Assembly (NCBI GenBank): GCA_025757985.1
Contig: CP107210.1
Coordinates: forward strand, 1,178,001 to 1,242,000
Direction of reading: 5' to 3'
DNA from: Oscillospiraceae bacterium
GTDB lineage: Bacteria > Bacillota > Clostridia > Oscillospirales > Ruminococcaceae
Length of the DNA stretch: 64,000 nucleotides
Shown here: positions 57,208-64,000 of the stretch, in pieces
Layout of the letters: each line of letters opens with the position of its first letter
Position numbering within the stretch: position 1 is the stretch's first letter
Position numbers and translations under genes: made by a program
The notes under the pieces: model-generated
Database searches by the model: none
Told to the model about the DNA's origin: nothing
The model's input: the letters and a program-made list of their open reading frames with translations, nothing else

Positions 57208-57834
57208 ATGCAACTCGAACAACAGGAAACCTTTACCATCCATGGCCCGCAGCTGGAAATTCTCGGCGAGGTCGAGACAAAGCTGCCTGCACCCGCCAAA
57301 AAGCGCGGTGTGGCATCGCTGGTGCTTGTCGCACTGGCGCTTGTGTCGGTGTTTGGCATCGGTGGCGCAAGGCTGAAAGGGACGCAAACGGCGGCCGTTG
57401 CCGCCTATACCGAGATGTGTACAACAAACAGCGGCAGAACCGATACGGGCAGACTGGCGCAGGCCGCCGCACAGGTCGTTGCCGAGGCAGGAACGATCTT
57501 GGGCGAGGATAACGCAGCGGTACAGCAGGCGCAGAAGGCGGTAAACGAGTATATCGGAGACATCAGCCGTCAGCAGCCGATTGTACACAGCGAGATGATC
57601 AATGCGGTCGAACTGGCCTATAAAACGGCGCATGCCCAAAGGGATAAGCAGGACCGCAGAGAGTTGGACATTGCGCACGATGAGTTCACCTCATACGAAA
57701 ATATCATCGTGCGGGAGTATCTTACAAAATACAACAAGTATGCCGCTGTTGTAAATTCCACCGCCTTCCCCACAGCGCAGCTTGGCGCCCTGTGGGGGGT
57801 AGAGACGATGCCGACATTCACACTGCTTGGATAA
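57208..57834 (+). CDS. LemA-like membrane protein
   Basis: 208 aa. A cytoplasmic N-terminus of about 30 residues, one transmembrane helix (VASLVLVALALVSVFGIGGA, residues 34-53), and an extracytoplasmic helical region containing VNEYIGDISRQQP, TSYENIIVREYLTKYNKYAAVVNSTAFPTAQLGALWG, the LemA-type C-terminal helix pair. No strong ribosome binding site is seen (AGGTATTAGCA). Followed by a TPM-domain protein gene; LemA-TPM pairs are common and of unclear function in envelope maintenance. Confidence 0.75.
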   Translation: MQLEQQETFTIHGPQLEILGEVETKLPAPAKKRGVASLVLVALALVSVFGIGGARLKGTQTAAVAAYTEMCTTNSGRTDTGRLAQAAAQVVAEAGTILGEDNAAVQQAQKAVNEYIGDISRQQPIVHSEMINAVELAYKTAHAQRDKQDRRELDIAHDEFTSYENIIVREYLTKYNKYAAVVNSTAFPTAQLGALWGVETMPTFTLLG

Positions 57835-57856
57835 GCGTATAACAAAAGGAAACGCT

Positions 57857-58858
57857 ATGAAACTGAAAACATTTGCCGGGCGCGCGGCGGCCGCAGGTGC
57901 GGTGCTTGCGGCGCTGGTGCTGGCGGCGCTGCCCGTCTGGGCAGCACCCCGCGTGCAGGTGGATAAGAAAAACGCCGTGGCTGACCACGCGGACATTCTT
58001 TCCGCCGAAACGGAAAACTACATCAATGACATTTCAATCAGCTTGTCCGATGCCTGCGGCGCGCAGATCGGCGTTTACACGGTCGATGAGCTGCTGGGCA
58101 ACACGACAATGGAGGGCTTTGCCTACAATGTCTTTAACGACTGGGAGCTTGGCTCTGCCGACCAGAACAATGGTGTGCTGCTGCTGCTGGCCCCCTATGA
58201 GGCCGACGGCGGCGACTACTACATCATGCGCGGCTCCGGGCTGGAAAGCCGCCTGTCCTTCAGCACGCTGGGTTCCCTTCTGGACGAGTACATGGAGCCC
58301 TATTGGGCTACCGGTGATTACGACACCGGCACCCAAAAGACCGTGCAGGCGCTGGCCGACCGGCTGTGCAGCATCTACGGTGTGACGCTGGACAGCGGTT
58401 ACACCGCCAACACGGCCGCACGCGGAGGGGTGAATGTGATGGGCATGATCCTTCTGATCATTGCGGCGATCCTTATCATCTGGATCACCACGGTAGTGCT
58501 GCGTCCCCGCGGCCCGCGTCCCCCGCGGCGCGGCGGCCGTGGCGGCAGTATCGGCAGCAATATGTTCTGGTACGGCATGGGCCGCGCATCCCGGAGGCCC
58601 CGCCGCCCGCCGCCTCCTCCCCCGCCGCCCTACGGCGGCTTCGGCCCCGGCCCGGGCGGCCCGCGTCCCGGCGGGCCAAGACCCTCCGGTGGGCCGCGTC
58701 CTTCGGGCGGATTCCGCGCAGGCGGCGGCTTTACCAGTGGCGGCGGTGCAGGCCGCAGCCGTCCCTCCGGCGGGTTTGGCAGTTCGCGTCCCTCGGGCGG
58801 CGGGTTCCGCTCGGGCGGCGGCTCCACACGCGGCGGCGGTGTGGGGCGGCACCATTAA
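57857..58858 (+). CDS. TPM-domain membrane protein with Pro/Gly-rich tail
   Basis: 333 aa from the ATG at 57857 (AAAAGGAAA upstream). A signal peptide ends near AAPRVQ (residue 28). The TPM domain (residues 38-180) has VADHADILSAETENYINDISISLSDACGAQIGVYTVDELL and QNNGVLLLLAPYEADGGDYYI. A transmembrane helix (195-215) leads to a cytoplasmic tail with eight consecutive prolines (RPPPPPPPPYGG) and many GG(P/F)RPSGG repeats ending GVGRHH. Low-complexity Gly-rich tails are usual for this family, but the polyproline run is unusually long. Confidence 0.85.
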   Translation: MKLKTFAGRAAAAGAVLAALVLAALPVWAAPRVQVDKKNAVADHADILSAETENYINDISISLSDACGAQIGVYTVDELLGNTTMEGFAYNVFNDWELGSADQNNGVLLLLAPYEADGGDYYIMRGSGLESRLSFSTLGSLLDEYMEPYWATGDYDTGTQKTVQALADRLCSIYGVTLDSGYTANTAARGGVNVMGMILLIIAAILIIWITTVVLRPRGPRPPRRGGRGGSIGSNMFWYGMGRASRRPRRPPPPPPPPYGGFGPGPGGPRPGGPRPSGGPRPSGGFRAGGGFTSGGGAGRSRPSGGFGSSRPSGGGFRSGGGSTRGGGVGRHH

Positions 58859-58907
58859 AGGCGAATGCCGCATACCGCACGATTTCCGATAAAAGAAGGA
58901 GATACCT

Positions 58908-59675
58908 ATGCCTAAGTTTGCAGTTATCACCGGTGCCAGCTCGGGCATCGGCGCTGAATTTGCGCGGCAGCTGTCTGCCCGGGGGTATAACCTGATGCTG
59001 GTGGCCCGCCGCGCTGACCGGCTGGAAACGCTGTCTGACCATCTTACGACCGTCTGTGAGATCATGACGGCGGATCTTTCCAAAAAGAGCGAATGTCTGC
59101 GGCTGGCCAAGGCGCTGGAGGACCGCCGGGTGGATCTGTTTATCAACAATGCAGGCTTTGGCGACTGCGGGCCGTTTTTACAGACCGAACTGGACAAGGA
59201 TCTGGATATGCTGTCCGTCAATATCCGGGCGGTGCATATCCTGACAAAAAAGATCGGCCAAAAGCTGTATAAGCAGGGCTTCGGCGCGCTGCTCAATGTC
59301 GGCTCCTGCGCCGGCCTGATGCCCGCCGGCCCCTATATGGCGACCTACTACGCCACCAAGGCCTATGTGGTCAGCCTGACCAGCGCCCTTGCGCAGGAGC
59401 TGAAGGAGGCCCACAGCCCGGTGTATGCGGGCTGCCTCTGCCCCGGCCCGGTGGACACGGAGTTCAACGCCGTGGCGAATGTTGAGTTCGCCCTGCGCGG
59501 CATCACGCCGGAATACTGCGTGCGCTGTGCGCTGGACGGCATTGCCCGCCGCAAGACGGTTATTGTACCCAGCCGGCTTGTGGCGGCCGGTATGACGCTG
59601 GGACGCTTTCTGCCGAGGCCGGTCTATATCAAGATCGCAGCCCACCAGCAGAAGAAAAAATTGTACCAGAAATAA
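58908..59675 (+). CDS. Short-chain dehydrogenase/reductase
   Basis: 255 aa, classical SDR. Cofactor motif TGASSGIGAEFARQLSARG (residues 8-26) with ARRADRL suggesting NADPH, NNAGFGD, catalytic Ser in GSCAGLMPAG, and the YxxxK in YYATKAYV (about 150-157). It resembles the DltE/YqjQ-like subgroup. Substrate unknown. AAGGAGATA precedes the start and a terminator follows, so it may be monocistronic or the tail of the TPM transcript. Confidence 0.92.
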   Translation: MPKFAVITGASSGIGAEFARQLSARGYNLMLVARRADRLETLSDHLTTVCEIMTADLSKKSECLRLAKALEDRRVDLFINNAGFGDCGPFLQTELDKDLDMLSVNIRAVHILTKKIGQKLYKQGFGALLNVGSCAGLMPAGPYMATYYATKAYVVSLTSALAQELKEAHSPVYAGCLCPGPVDTEFNAVANVEFALRGITPEYCVRCALDGIARRKTVIVPSRLVAAGMTLGRFLPRPVYIKIAAHQQKKKLYQK

Positions 59676-59689
59676 AAAATGCCCGCTGT

Positions 59690-59715
59690 CTGTGCCAGAC
59701 AGCGGGATTTTTTGT
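59690..59715 (+). terminator. Terminator after the SDR gene
   Basis: CCCGCTGTCTG, loop TGC, CAGACAGCGGG, then ATTTTTT. Confidence 0.9.
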
Positions 59716-59931
59716 AGGGGCGGGCATTGCCCGCCCGCGGTTGTGTGCGGCAACCGCCCTGTGCGGCGGGGTGAGGGCACCCCGCCCTACATCCGACAGT
59801 ACCGTTATATGTAGGGCGGCCTGCCCACAGGCCGCCGTGGAACATAGTGGCAGTCGCAAAGCTCCCGGGTCGTCGAGGACGCCGACCCCTACATGTAGGG
59901 GCGCATTCCATATGCGCCCGTGTACGCAGTG
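59713..59931. repeat. Cluster of five or more palindromic repeats
   Basis: In order: GTAGGGGCGGGC/GCCCGCCC, GCGGGGTG/CACCCCGCCCTAC, GTAGGGCGGCC/GGCCGCC, GTCGTCGAGGAC/GACCCCTAC pieces and GTAGGGGCGCAT/ATGCGCCC. It fills the whole space between two convergent genes; no ORF with support. Confidence 0.85.
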
Positions 59932-59933
59932 GC

Positions 59934-60953
59934 TTAGTTCAGCGTTTTCCCGAAGAACTCCAGCTCCGGCTTGATGGTGGCCATCAGCGTGTCGAACTGG
60001 TCGGGGGTCAGGCTCTGGGCACCGTCGCTCTTGGCCTTGGCGGGGTCGTTGTGGGTCTCGATCATCAGGCCGTCCGCACCGACTGCCACGGCGGCCTGTG
60101 CCAGTGCGGGTACCATAAAGGCGATGCCGGCGGCGTGGCTCGGGTCGATCACGACCGGCAGATGGGTCATCTTTTTCAGCATAGGCACGGCGGAAATATC
60201 CAGCGTGTTGCGCATGCTCGTCTCAAAGGTGCGGATGCCGCGCTCACACAGCACGACATTGGGGTTGCCCTCGGCCATGATGTACTCAGCACTCATGACC
60301 AGCTCCTCCAAGGTGGAGGAAAGGCCGCGCTTGAGCAGCACCGGTACATCCAGCTTGCCGACCGCCTTGAGCAGCTCAAAGTTCTGCATGTTGCGCGCGC
60401 CGATCTGGATCATATCGACCTTGGCGTCCAGAAACAGCGGGATATGCTCGTTGTTCATCAGCTCGGTCACGATGGGCTGGCCGGTGACTGCGCGGGCCTC
60501 CTGCAGCAGCTCCAAACCTTCGGCGCGCAGGCCCTGAAAGCTGTAGGGGCTGGTGCGCGGCTTGAACGCGCCGCCGCGCAGGATGCTGGCCCCGGCGGCC
60601 TGCACCCGCTGCGCCACAAAGGTGATCTGCTCCTTGCTCTCAACGCTGCAGGGGCCGCTCATGACGGCAAAGTAGCCGCCGCCGATCTTGTGACCGCCGA
60701 CATCGACCACGGTGTCATCCGGGTGGAATTTGCGGTTGGCCTTTTTGTACGGCTCGGACACGCGGCGGCAGGTCTCGACGACCGGGTTGGCCAGCACCCA
60801 GCTTTCGGCAAGGGCCTTGGTATCGCCGATCAGGCCCAGAATGTGGGTGTCGCTGCCGACGGAATCATTGATCTGATACCCCATGCCGTTGAGCTCTTTG
60901 CAGAAGGCTTCGACCTTGTCGGCGGGGGCGTGCTGTTTCAGTACGATAATCAT
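59934..60953 (-). CDS. aroF: 3-deoxy-7-phosphoheptulonate synthase, second copy
   Basis: 339 aa, same class and layout as the operon enzyme at 12892: ferredoxin-like domain (residues 1-70; MIIVLKQHAPADKVEAFCKELN), then MSGPCSVESKEQ, ILRGGAFKPRTSPYSFQGL, QIGARNMQNFELLKAVG, KRGLSSTLEEL, DPSHAAGIAFM. The N-terminal regulatory domain is clearly different, so the two may answer to different effectors (Phe, Tyr or prephenate/chorismate). It has its own promoter and stands alone. AGGAG lies before the start. Confidence 0.95.
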   Translation of the reverse strand: MIIVLKQHAPADKVEAFCKELNGMGYQINDSVGSDTHILGLIGDTKALAESWVLANPVVETCRRVSEPYKKANRKFHPDDTVVDVGGHKIGGGYFAVMSGPCSVESKEQITFVAQRVQAAGASILRGGAFKPRTSPYSFQGLRAEGLELLQEARAVTGQPIVTELMNNEHIPLFLDAKVDMIQIGARNMQNFELLKAVGKLDVPVLLKRGLSSTLEELVMSAEYIMAEGNPNVVLCERGIRTFETSMRNTLDISAVPMLKKMTHLPVVIDPSHAAGIAFMVPALAQAAVAVGADGLMIETHNDPAKAKSDGAQSLTPDQFDTLMATIKPELEFFGKTLN

Positions 60954-61018
60954 GGTGGTATACTCCTGTCTTTTCTGCTTCTATTGTCTTACACGCAGGT
61001 GTTTTTGTCAATGCCGAT

Positions 61019-61047
61019 ATTCTAACACTTTAAAGCGCTAAAGTCAA
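61019..61047 (-). promoter_or_regulatory. Promoter of the second DAHP synthase
   Basis: Minus-strand TTGACT (61047-61042), 17-bp spacer, TAGAAT (61024-61019). Confidence 0.7.
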
Positions 61048-61053
61048 GCCCCC

Positions 61054-61082
61054 TTGCGAAAATTGTTTAGGGGTTATATAAT
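61054..61082 (+). promoter_or_regulatory. Promoter for the ybaK-rsuA transcript
   Basis: TTGCGA (61054-61059), 17-bp spacer, TATAAT (61077-61082). The transcript would carry the whole repeat at 61088-61296 in its leader. Confidence 0.7.
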
Positions 61083-61087
61083 AGGAA

Positions 61088-61296
61088 CGCAAAGGCTTCC
61101 CCCCTTGGGGGAAGCTGTCCGCGAAGCGGACTGATGAGGGGCGGCCTTGCCATTATTGCCCAACAGAGGGTTGCCAGGAACACGCGCCCCTCATTCGGCC
61201 CTGCGGGGCCACCTTCAGTCTACGCGCTAAGAGCCGCCTACGGCGGTTGCGCTCCGACACGCGCCTGCGGGCGCAGCCCCTCGGGGAAAGGCATAG
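61088..61296. repeat. Long GGCTTCCCCC...GGGG intergenic element with the 75-bp module, copy 2
   Basis: Starts AGGCTTCCCCCCTTGGGGGAAGC and CCGCGAAGCGGACTGATGAGGGG, then CCCTCATTCGGCCCTGCGGGGCCACC, then the module CAGTCTACGCGCTAAGAGCC to CGCAGCCCCTCGGGG, nearly identical to 30238-30316. Confidence 0.85.
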
Positions 61297-61320
61297 AGAC
61301 AGATAAAGAGGTTTTCAGAT

Positions 61321-61815
61321 ATGGCAAAAGAAGCAAAAACCAACGCAATGCGGATGCTTGAGCGGGCAAAGGTTGCCTACACTGCGCATGAATACCCCCA
61401 TGAGGAAGGGCAGGCTGTCGACGGCGCGAACGTGGCGCGCCTGACCGGGCAGGACCCGGCCAAGGTGTTCAAGACCCTCGTCACGCAGGGCGCTGACCGC
61501 AATTACTATGTCTTCGTCGTGCCGGTGCTGGCCGAGCTGGACCTGAAAAAAGCCGCCAAGGCCGCCGGTGTCAAGAGCGTGGCGATGATCCATGTAGCCG
61601 ACATCAACAAGGTCACCGGCTACATCCGCGGCGGGTGCAGTCCTGTCGGCATGTAAAAGCAGTTTGTGACCGTCTTTGACGAGAGCTGCTTGGCGCAGGA
61701 CACGATGCTCGTCTCCGGCGGGCGCATCGGCACCCAGATCGAGTGCGCCCCCGCCGATCTCGTCAAGGTCACGCGCGGCAAGACGGCGGCCATCACGCAG
61801 GAGCATGGCGCATGA
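61321..61815 (+). pseudogene. ybaK: ybaK/ebsC-type Cys-tRNA(Pro) deacylase gene with an in-frame TAA
   Basis: The reading frame encodes a complete YbaK domain: NAMRMLERAKVAYTAHEYPH, VFKTLVTQGADRNYYVFVVPV, IRGGCSPVGM, then TAA at 61654-61656, and directly in the same frame KQFVTVFDESCLAQDTMLVSGGRIG to the natural TGA at 61813. Relatives read GMKKQ here, so one A-to-T change turned a Lys codon into a stop. The enzyme edits Cys-tRNA-Pro and other mischarged tRNAs. The 111-residue product would miss the C-terminal third. The end overlaps the rsuA start (ATGA), so read-through or coupling matters. Sequencing error is possible. Confidence 0.85.
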
Positions 61816-62606
61816 TGCGACTGGACAAGTATCTGGCCGAGCGCACCGGTATGACCCGCAGCGAGAGCCGCAAGGCCGTGACGAAGGGCCGCGTCATGGT
61901 GGGGGGCATGGTTTGCCGCAAGGCGGACACCCAGCTTGACGAGCATACGGCCGAGGTTGCGCTGGACGGCACGCCGCTGGCGGGCGCATATCAGGCGTTT
62001 GTCTATATCATGCTGAACAAGCCTGAGGGGGTCGTGAGCGCAAGCCGGGATAAGCGGGATACCACGGTGGTAGACCTTGTGGCGGCGGACTTTCCCCGGC
62101 GGGAACTTTTCCCGGCCGGGCGGCTGGATAAGACCAGCACCGGCTTTGTGCTGCTGACCGATGACGGCGCGCTGGCGCACGACATCCTCTCCCCCGCGCA
62201 TCATGTTGAAAAGCAATATGTTGTTACGCTCGACACAGCACTGACCGAGGAGATGCGCCGCGGCTTTGCCGCAGGCGTCACGCTTGCGGACGGTGAGACG
62301 ATGGCCCCGGCAGGGGCAGAGCCGCTGACCGATGACGGCAAGACCGTTCTGGTGACGCTGCGGCAGGGCGTGTACCACCAGATCAAGCGGATGTTCGGCG
62401 TCTATGGCGCGGGTGTGAATGCCCTGCACCGCCGGAGCATCGGCGGCGTGGCGCTGGATGCCGCACTGGCCCCCGGACAATGGCGGGAGCTGACGAAGAA
62501 GAAGTGGAGAAATAACGGCAGAAGGTGTGATTTCTGCCGCACGGCAGGGCCGGACAGGTCCGGCCTCTACAGATCTATAAAAATAAATTCGGCCACTCAT
62601 TTTTGA
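61812..62606 (+). CDS. rsuA: Small-subunit rRNA pseudouridine synthase, RsuA type
   Basis: 264 aa from the ATG at 61812, overlapping the ybaK stop. S4 domain (residues 1-55; MRLDKYLAERTGMTRSESRKAV), then the synthase: VYIMLNKPEGVVSASRD, the catalytic Asp in FPAGRLDKTSTGFVLLTDDG (about 98-117), and GVYHQIKRMFGVYGAGVNALHRRSIG. It makes pseudouridine in 16S rRNA (position 516 in E. coli). The normal end would be near KKKWRNNG; the last 25 or so residues (RRCDFCRTAGPDRSGLYRSIKIN...) are translated from an intergenic repeat and the terminator. Confidence 0.92.
   Translation: MMRLDKYLAERTGMTRSESRKAVTKGRVMVGGMVCRKADTQLDEHTAEVALDGTPLAGAYQAFVYIMLNKPEGVVSASRDKRDTTVVDLVAADFPRRELFPAGRLDKTSTGFVLLTDDGALAHDILSPAHHVEKQYVVTLDTALTEEMRRGFAAGVTLADGETMAPAGAEPLTDDGKTVLVTLRQGVYHQIKRMFGVYGAGVNALHRRSIGGVALDAALAPGQWRELTKKKWRNNGRRCDFCRTAGPDRSGLYRSIKINSATHF
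62540..62573. repeat. GGGCCGGACAGGTCCGGCC repeat inside the 3' end of rsuA
   Basis: GGGCCGGAC and GTCCGGCCTCTACAG arms, same family as 38966-39001; here it is in frame with rsuA. Confidence 0.7.
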
Positions 62607-62620
62607 GTGGCCGTTTTTTT
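62590..62620. terminator. Bidirectional terminator containing the rsuA stop codon
   Basis: CGGCCACTCA, loop TTTT, TGAGTGGCCG, then TTTTTTT. The TGA that ends rsuA is the first base triplet of the right arm. Confidence 0.9.
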
Positions 62621-63721
62621 ATTCATGCACATACACCGTTTCACTGGGGGTCAGCGCCACGGTAAAATCCATATCGCTGTAGTTGGAGAGCGTGACCTCG
62701 GTGTTCTCGGTCAGGGTGATGTGGCGGAGCGTATCGACATAGTCGGGGTCGCCGTAGAGCCATGCGCTGCAGTACATTGTGCGGGTATTCTCCATCGGCA
62801 GGTCAAAGGCAAAGTAGCCGCTGCCCCGCCGTGCAGGTCACGTCGTAGACGCCGGGGTCGATGTCCTCACCTACCAGAAGATACAGGCTCTCATCACTGT
62901 CGCTGAGGGTGTACGCCGTATCGCCGACCAGCGGATTGGGGGCGGTTTCAGTGGGCAGTGCATCGACTTGGGCGTTGCTGCTGTGGAAGTACAGCGTGCC
63001 ATTGCCGGTCAGAAACAGCACGGTGCCTGCCGGCAGCGGAACATCGTCCCGCTCACTGTCGATGGTGTCATAGCCGTTGGAGGACAGATCCTCGTAGATT
63101 TCAACACCGTGCTCATCGCTGACGATGTGCAGGTCAATGGATGTATTGCTCTCGGCACACTGGATGGTGTAGGTGCCCTCGGGCAGATCCTGCCCTACGG
63201 TGTACAGGCCCGCAGTCAGGCTGCCATCCCAGTCCGCACCCGCGGCGGGCACAGTGCCGCGCAGGTCGTCATAGGCGTTGCTGTAGGCTTCTGTTGCCTG
63301 TTCCTCGGCAGGCAGGGGCGGCTCGGGGACAGGGGTGACTGTGCTGCGCTGCAGCAAGAGATAGAGGGCGGGCAGCAGCAGGAACAGCGCCGCAGTGATA
63401 AGGCTCCATGCGGCAGTGCCTGTACGCTTGGTGGTGCAGATCCCGGCACGGCGGGCGGTGCGCACAACGGCGCGCGGGGGCCTCGTGCCGGTCGGTGCCG
63501 CTGTCATGCAGATGGGCGGTGCGCTCTTCCTCGTCGTAGCCGTCCACCTTGGGGCGGCTGCCGGTGGGCCGCACGCGGTGCAGCACATCCTCGCCGTTGA
63601 CGCGGTGGTAGTGGGCACTTTCGCCCCGCAGGGTGTAGGTATGTTCGGGCGGGATGGGCATGCCGCATTCCTCACATCGGCCATTGACGACCCGCCCGCC
63701 GCACAGGCTGCATTTTTGCAT
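62620..63721 (-). pseudogene. Zinc-ribbon membrane protein gene with several frameshifts
   Basis: The ATG at 63721 has GAGGAGGCG upstream. Frame 1 encodes a zinc ribbon (CSLC, CEEC) and HTYTLRGESAHYHRVNGEDVL, to about 63480. An extra base in the G-run 63476-63480 then moves to frame 2: one membrane helix (WSLITAALFLLLPALYLLL) and an external part with two GLYTVGQDLPEGTYTI-like repeats, up to 62828. An extra base in 62824-62827 moves to frame 3 (SGYFAFDLPMENTRTMYC...). A missing base near 62640 would restore the ending TVYVHE and a TAA at 62620. Corrected, it is 366 aa, a plausible sensor or envelope protein. Family unknown. Confidence 0.7.
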
Positions 63722-63756
63722 GGTATCGCCTCCTCTTTTACTCATTATACAGGATA

Positions 63757-63910
63757 AAAGCCTCCCTTGTCAAAGGGGAGGTGGACGCCGTAGGCGGCCG
63801 GAGAGATTCTGACGGGCCGTGCCATAGCTGCTCGTCACACCCGCAGCCGGGCAGGAATCCCTCCGCCTTCGCTAACGCTCGGCACCTCCCTTTGACAAGG
63901 GAGGCTTTAT
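63757..63910. repeat. AAGCCTCCCTTGTCAAAGG terminal-inverted-repeat element
   Basis: AAAGCCTCCCTTGTCAAAGGGGAGG (63758-63782) and CCTCCCTTTGACAAGGGAGGCTTT (63885-63908) are inverted ends of a 150-bp element; the middle has CCGTAGGCGGCCGGAGAGATTC and GAATCCCTCCGCCTTCGC, also inverted. It resembles a MITE-like or long palindromic element. No transposase. Confidence 0.85.
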
Positions 63911-64000
63911 TTAGACCTTCCCCGCCCGCCTCGCGGCCGTCTTTTTATGCAGCTGCTCCGACAGGATAAAACATCAGTGCCAGCATGGCGAGCAGTGCCC
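63911..64000 (-). CDS. C-terminus of a membrane protein (right edge, possibly frameshifted)
   Basis: Read on the minus strand, one frame gives hydrophobic ALLAMLALMFYPV and stops at 63945. A neighbouring frame gives LSEQLHKKTAARRAGKV and stops at 63911. Joined, they would form the end of a last transmembrane helix followed by a basic tail, as in sugar symporters of the GPH/MFS type. A frameshift near 63965 is suspected. Too little sequence is present for a firm call. Confidence 0.35.

Noticed and set aside
59713..59931. Possible CRISPR array
   Set aside because: The units are palindromes of several different sequences and lengths without constant repeats and unique spacers, and no cas genes are near.
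61654..61656. Recoding of TAA as a sense codon in ybaK
   Set aside because: TAA ends many other genes in the window (for example ruvX, serA, secA), so it is a normal stop; there is also no known TAA-based selenocysteine system.
62824..63480. Programmed ribosomal frameshifting in the zinc-ribbon gene
   Set aside because: Several separate shifts in different directions and no slippery heptamer with downstream structure; indel error or decay is simpler.

Overview
The window looks like chromosomal DNA of a high-GC Clostridia (Firmicutes), most likely an Oscillospiraceae/Ruminococcaceae gut commensal of the Gemmiger-Subdoligranulum-Faecalibacterium group. The reasons are consistent AGGAGG-type ribosome binding sites, TTGACA/TATAAT-type promoters, strong G/C third-position bias, Firmicutes gene orders (ruvX, uppS, XpaC-TelA, KDPG aldolase-KDG kinase) and a near-textbook preQ1-III riboswitch upstream of queT, an RNA class characterised from Faecalibacterium. 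The genus assignment is inference; the phylum is well supported. No tRNA, rRNA, CRISPR array, insertion sequence or prophage was seen.

Layout. 1-3.8 kb: end of a minus-strand exopolysaccharide cluster (polyprenyl-phosphate sugar transferase, two glycosyltransferases, start of a membrane protein). 4-7.9 kb: WYL regulator, NAD(P)HX dehydratase, sirtuin and a HAD phosphatase. 8.1-16.1 kb: a nearly complete aromatic amino-acid operon pheA-aroB-aroC-aroE::aroK-aroF-aroA-tyrA that lacks only dehydroquinase; a second DAHP synthase lies alone at 60 kb. 16.2-20.0 kb: a four-gene minus-strand operon (GT-A glycosyltransferase, HSL-type hydrolase, AATase-like acyltransferase, zinc-ribbon membrane protein) of unknown product. 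20.2-22.7 kb: MBOAT acyltransferase plus AlgX/AlgJ-like partner. 23.6-26.8 kb: an IclR regulator divergent from an Entner-Doudoroff aldolase carrying an extra C-terminal domain and a KDG kinase. 27-28.6 kb: birA-bioY with a BirA operator. 28.9-33.5 kb: ruvX, uppS, a cyclophilin lipoprotein, DUF1292, a probable 6S RNA, a peroxiredoxin-like protein and cutC. 33.6-37.1 kb: a LexA-like XRE-S24 repressor divergent from a small membrane protein and followed by the TIGR03916/TIGR03915 radical-SAM DNA-repair pair. 37.1-40.2 kb: BlaI-type repressor and serC-serA. 40.4-45.1 kb: PLP-type kinase, trmL, degV, riboswitch-queT, HAD, EamA. 45.3-49.7 kb: secA, DUF3783, apbE. 49.7-53.6 kb: a reduced mreC-PBP2-minD-mgsA shape/division operon. 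53.8-59.7 kb: HAD, hypoxanthine-DNA glycosylase, xpaC-telA-lemA-TPM, SDR. 59.9-63.7 kb: aroF paralogue, a ybaK with an in-frame stop, rsuA and a zinc-ribbon gene carrying several frameshifts.

Three themes stand out. First, intergenic spaces are filled with several families of GC-rich inverted-repeat elements; one copy is read into the C-terminus of RsuA. Second, control signals are readable: a preQ1-III aptamer that includes the queT Shine-Dalgarno, IclR-type palindromes, a BirA operator, BlaI-like boxes and an S24-repressor operator candidate, with promoters laid over upstream terminators twice. Third, gene disruptions cluster in the last 2.4 kb, which may be biology or base-calling error. 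I see no unequivocally new defence or mobile system; the least explained units are the hydrolase-acyltransferase-zinc-ribbon operon and the S24 repressor-small membrane protein-radical SAM repair locus.
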